A stretch of 5,563 nt of DNA from contig CAYGWP010000405.1 in assembly GCA_964353455.1 (NCBI GenBank), forward strand, positions 1 through 5,563, given 5' to 3'. The position numbers were made by a program, and so were the translations under genes. This stretch comes from CAYGWP01 sp964353455 (GTDB lineage Bacteria; Planctomycetota; Phycisphaerae; FEN-1346). Under the pieces are notes generated by a model. That model was not told the DNA's origin. It searched no databases and was given only the letters and a program-made list of their open reading frames with translations. Below are positions 5,431-5,563 of this stretch, one piece after another (the stretch's first letter is position 1; every line of letters begins with the position of its first letter).

Positions 5431-5563
5431 GCCTGCGCGGACGGCTGTGAAGCCGGCGGCGCGGGCCTTGTCGCGGAAGTGGAGGCAGACGCACCTTTTC
5501 TGCCGCGTGCCGTCCGGCGCGAGCACTCGCTGGAACCAGGGCGGCCGGATCGTCTCCAGGACC
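5398..5563 (-). CDS. C-terminal end of an unidentified gene entering from the right
   Basis: On the minus strand a frame open from the right edge gives 54 codons and stops at TAG (5400-5398). It reads VLETIRPPWFQRVLAPDG, then TRQKRCVCLHFRDKARAAG, then FTAVRAGWCSHDVVEGH. The third codon positions are almost all G or C down to GFT, as expected for a real gene in this genome, whereas the opposite strand in the same triplets shows no such bias. I do not recognise the family; a CVC motif next to KR and a basic tail are the only notable points. The last ~10 codons overlap the structured element, so the native C-terminus may have been replaced when that element arrived. Partial gene, no function proposed. 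Confidence 0.5.
   Translation of the reverse strand, partial: VLETIRPPWFQRVLAPDGTRQKRCVCLHFRDKARAAGFTAVRAGWCSHDVVEGH

Noticed and set aside
5217..5450. A 77-codon plus-strand frame and a 72-codon minus-strand frame in the right-hand non-coding region
   Set aside because: Neither has a ribosome site or biased codon third positions, and the DNA is better explained by palindromic RNA structure.
5401..5563. A plus-strand frame from ATG 5401 running off the right edge
   Set aside because: It shares triplets with the minus-strand frame, whose third positions are almost all G/C; the plus reading is alanine/glycine-rich with no such bias and no Shine-Dalgarno.
1..5563. CRISPR arrays, tRNA or rRNA genes, complete insertion sequences
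   Set aside because: No spaced direct-repeat array, no tRNA-like cloverleaf with a TTCGANNC arm in context, no rRNA segments and no transposase motifs were seen on either strand.

Overview
The window is a GC-rich bacterial chromosomal segment, probably from a member of the Planctomycetota. The main clue is the RHS core fragment: its wording (FNESWQ, YLWDIRYIDAPVLR, DANMNVTALVD) is a form I associate with planctomycete RHS proteins. This taxonomic call comes from recalled family knowledge and was not tested by a search.

Layout, left to right. (1) 1-1240, minus strand: the N-terminal ~413 codons of uvrA (nucleotide excision repair), running off the left edge. It ends in the window with an unusual in-frame 27-bp tandem repeat. 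(2) 1241-1431: a compact gene junction holding a likely uvrA promoter and a striking 32-bp perfect inverted repeat. (3) 1432-3213, minus strand: a complete radical SAM protein of the TIGR03960 type, with an N-terminal cobalamin-binding-like domain and a CxxxCxxC cluster. (4) 3214-3494: a divergent intergenic region with a good sigma70-like promoter facing right. (5) 3495-4673, plus strand: an orphan, truncated RHS core fragment carrying a 184-residue C-terminal domain I do not recognise. (6) 4686-5120, plus strand: a small single-pass membrane protein, tightly spaced after the RHS fragment with a strong Shine-Dalgarno. (7) 5121-5397: a weak terminator followed by a GC-rich, hairpin-dense non-coding element, possibly a group II intron fragment. 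(8) 5398-5563, minus strand: the C-terminal end of another gene entering from the right.

uvrA and the radical SAM gene are co-directional and look like ordinary chromosomal genes separated by a hairpin and a separate promoter. The RHS fragment and the membrane protein form a two-gene plus-strand unit with its own promoter and lower apparent GC. They look like accessory DNA: a displaced RHS tip with a possible partner or immunity protein. The RHS unit contains heptanucleotide repeats, uvrA a 27-bp repeat, and the junction a long palindrome. The window is therefore rich in repeat insertions that have stayed compatible with reading frames. The most novel material is the RHS C-terminal domain with its coupled membrane protein, and the structured element at about 5217-5430.
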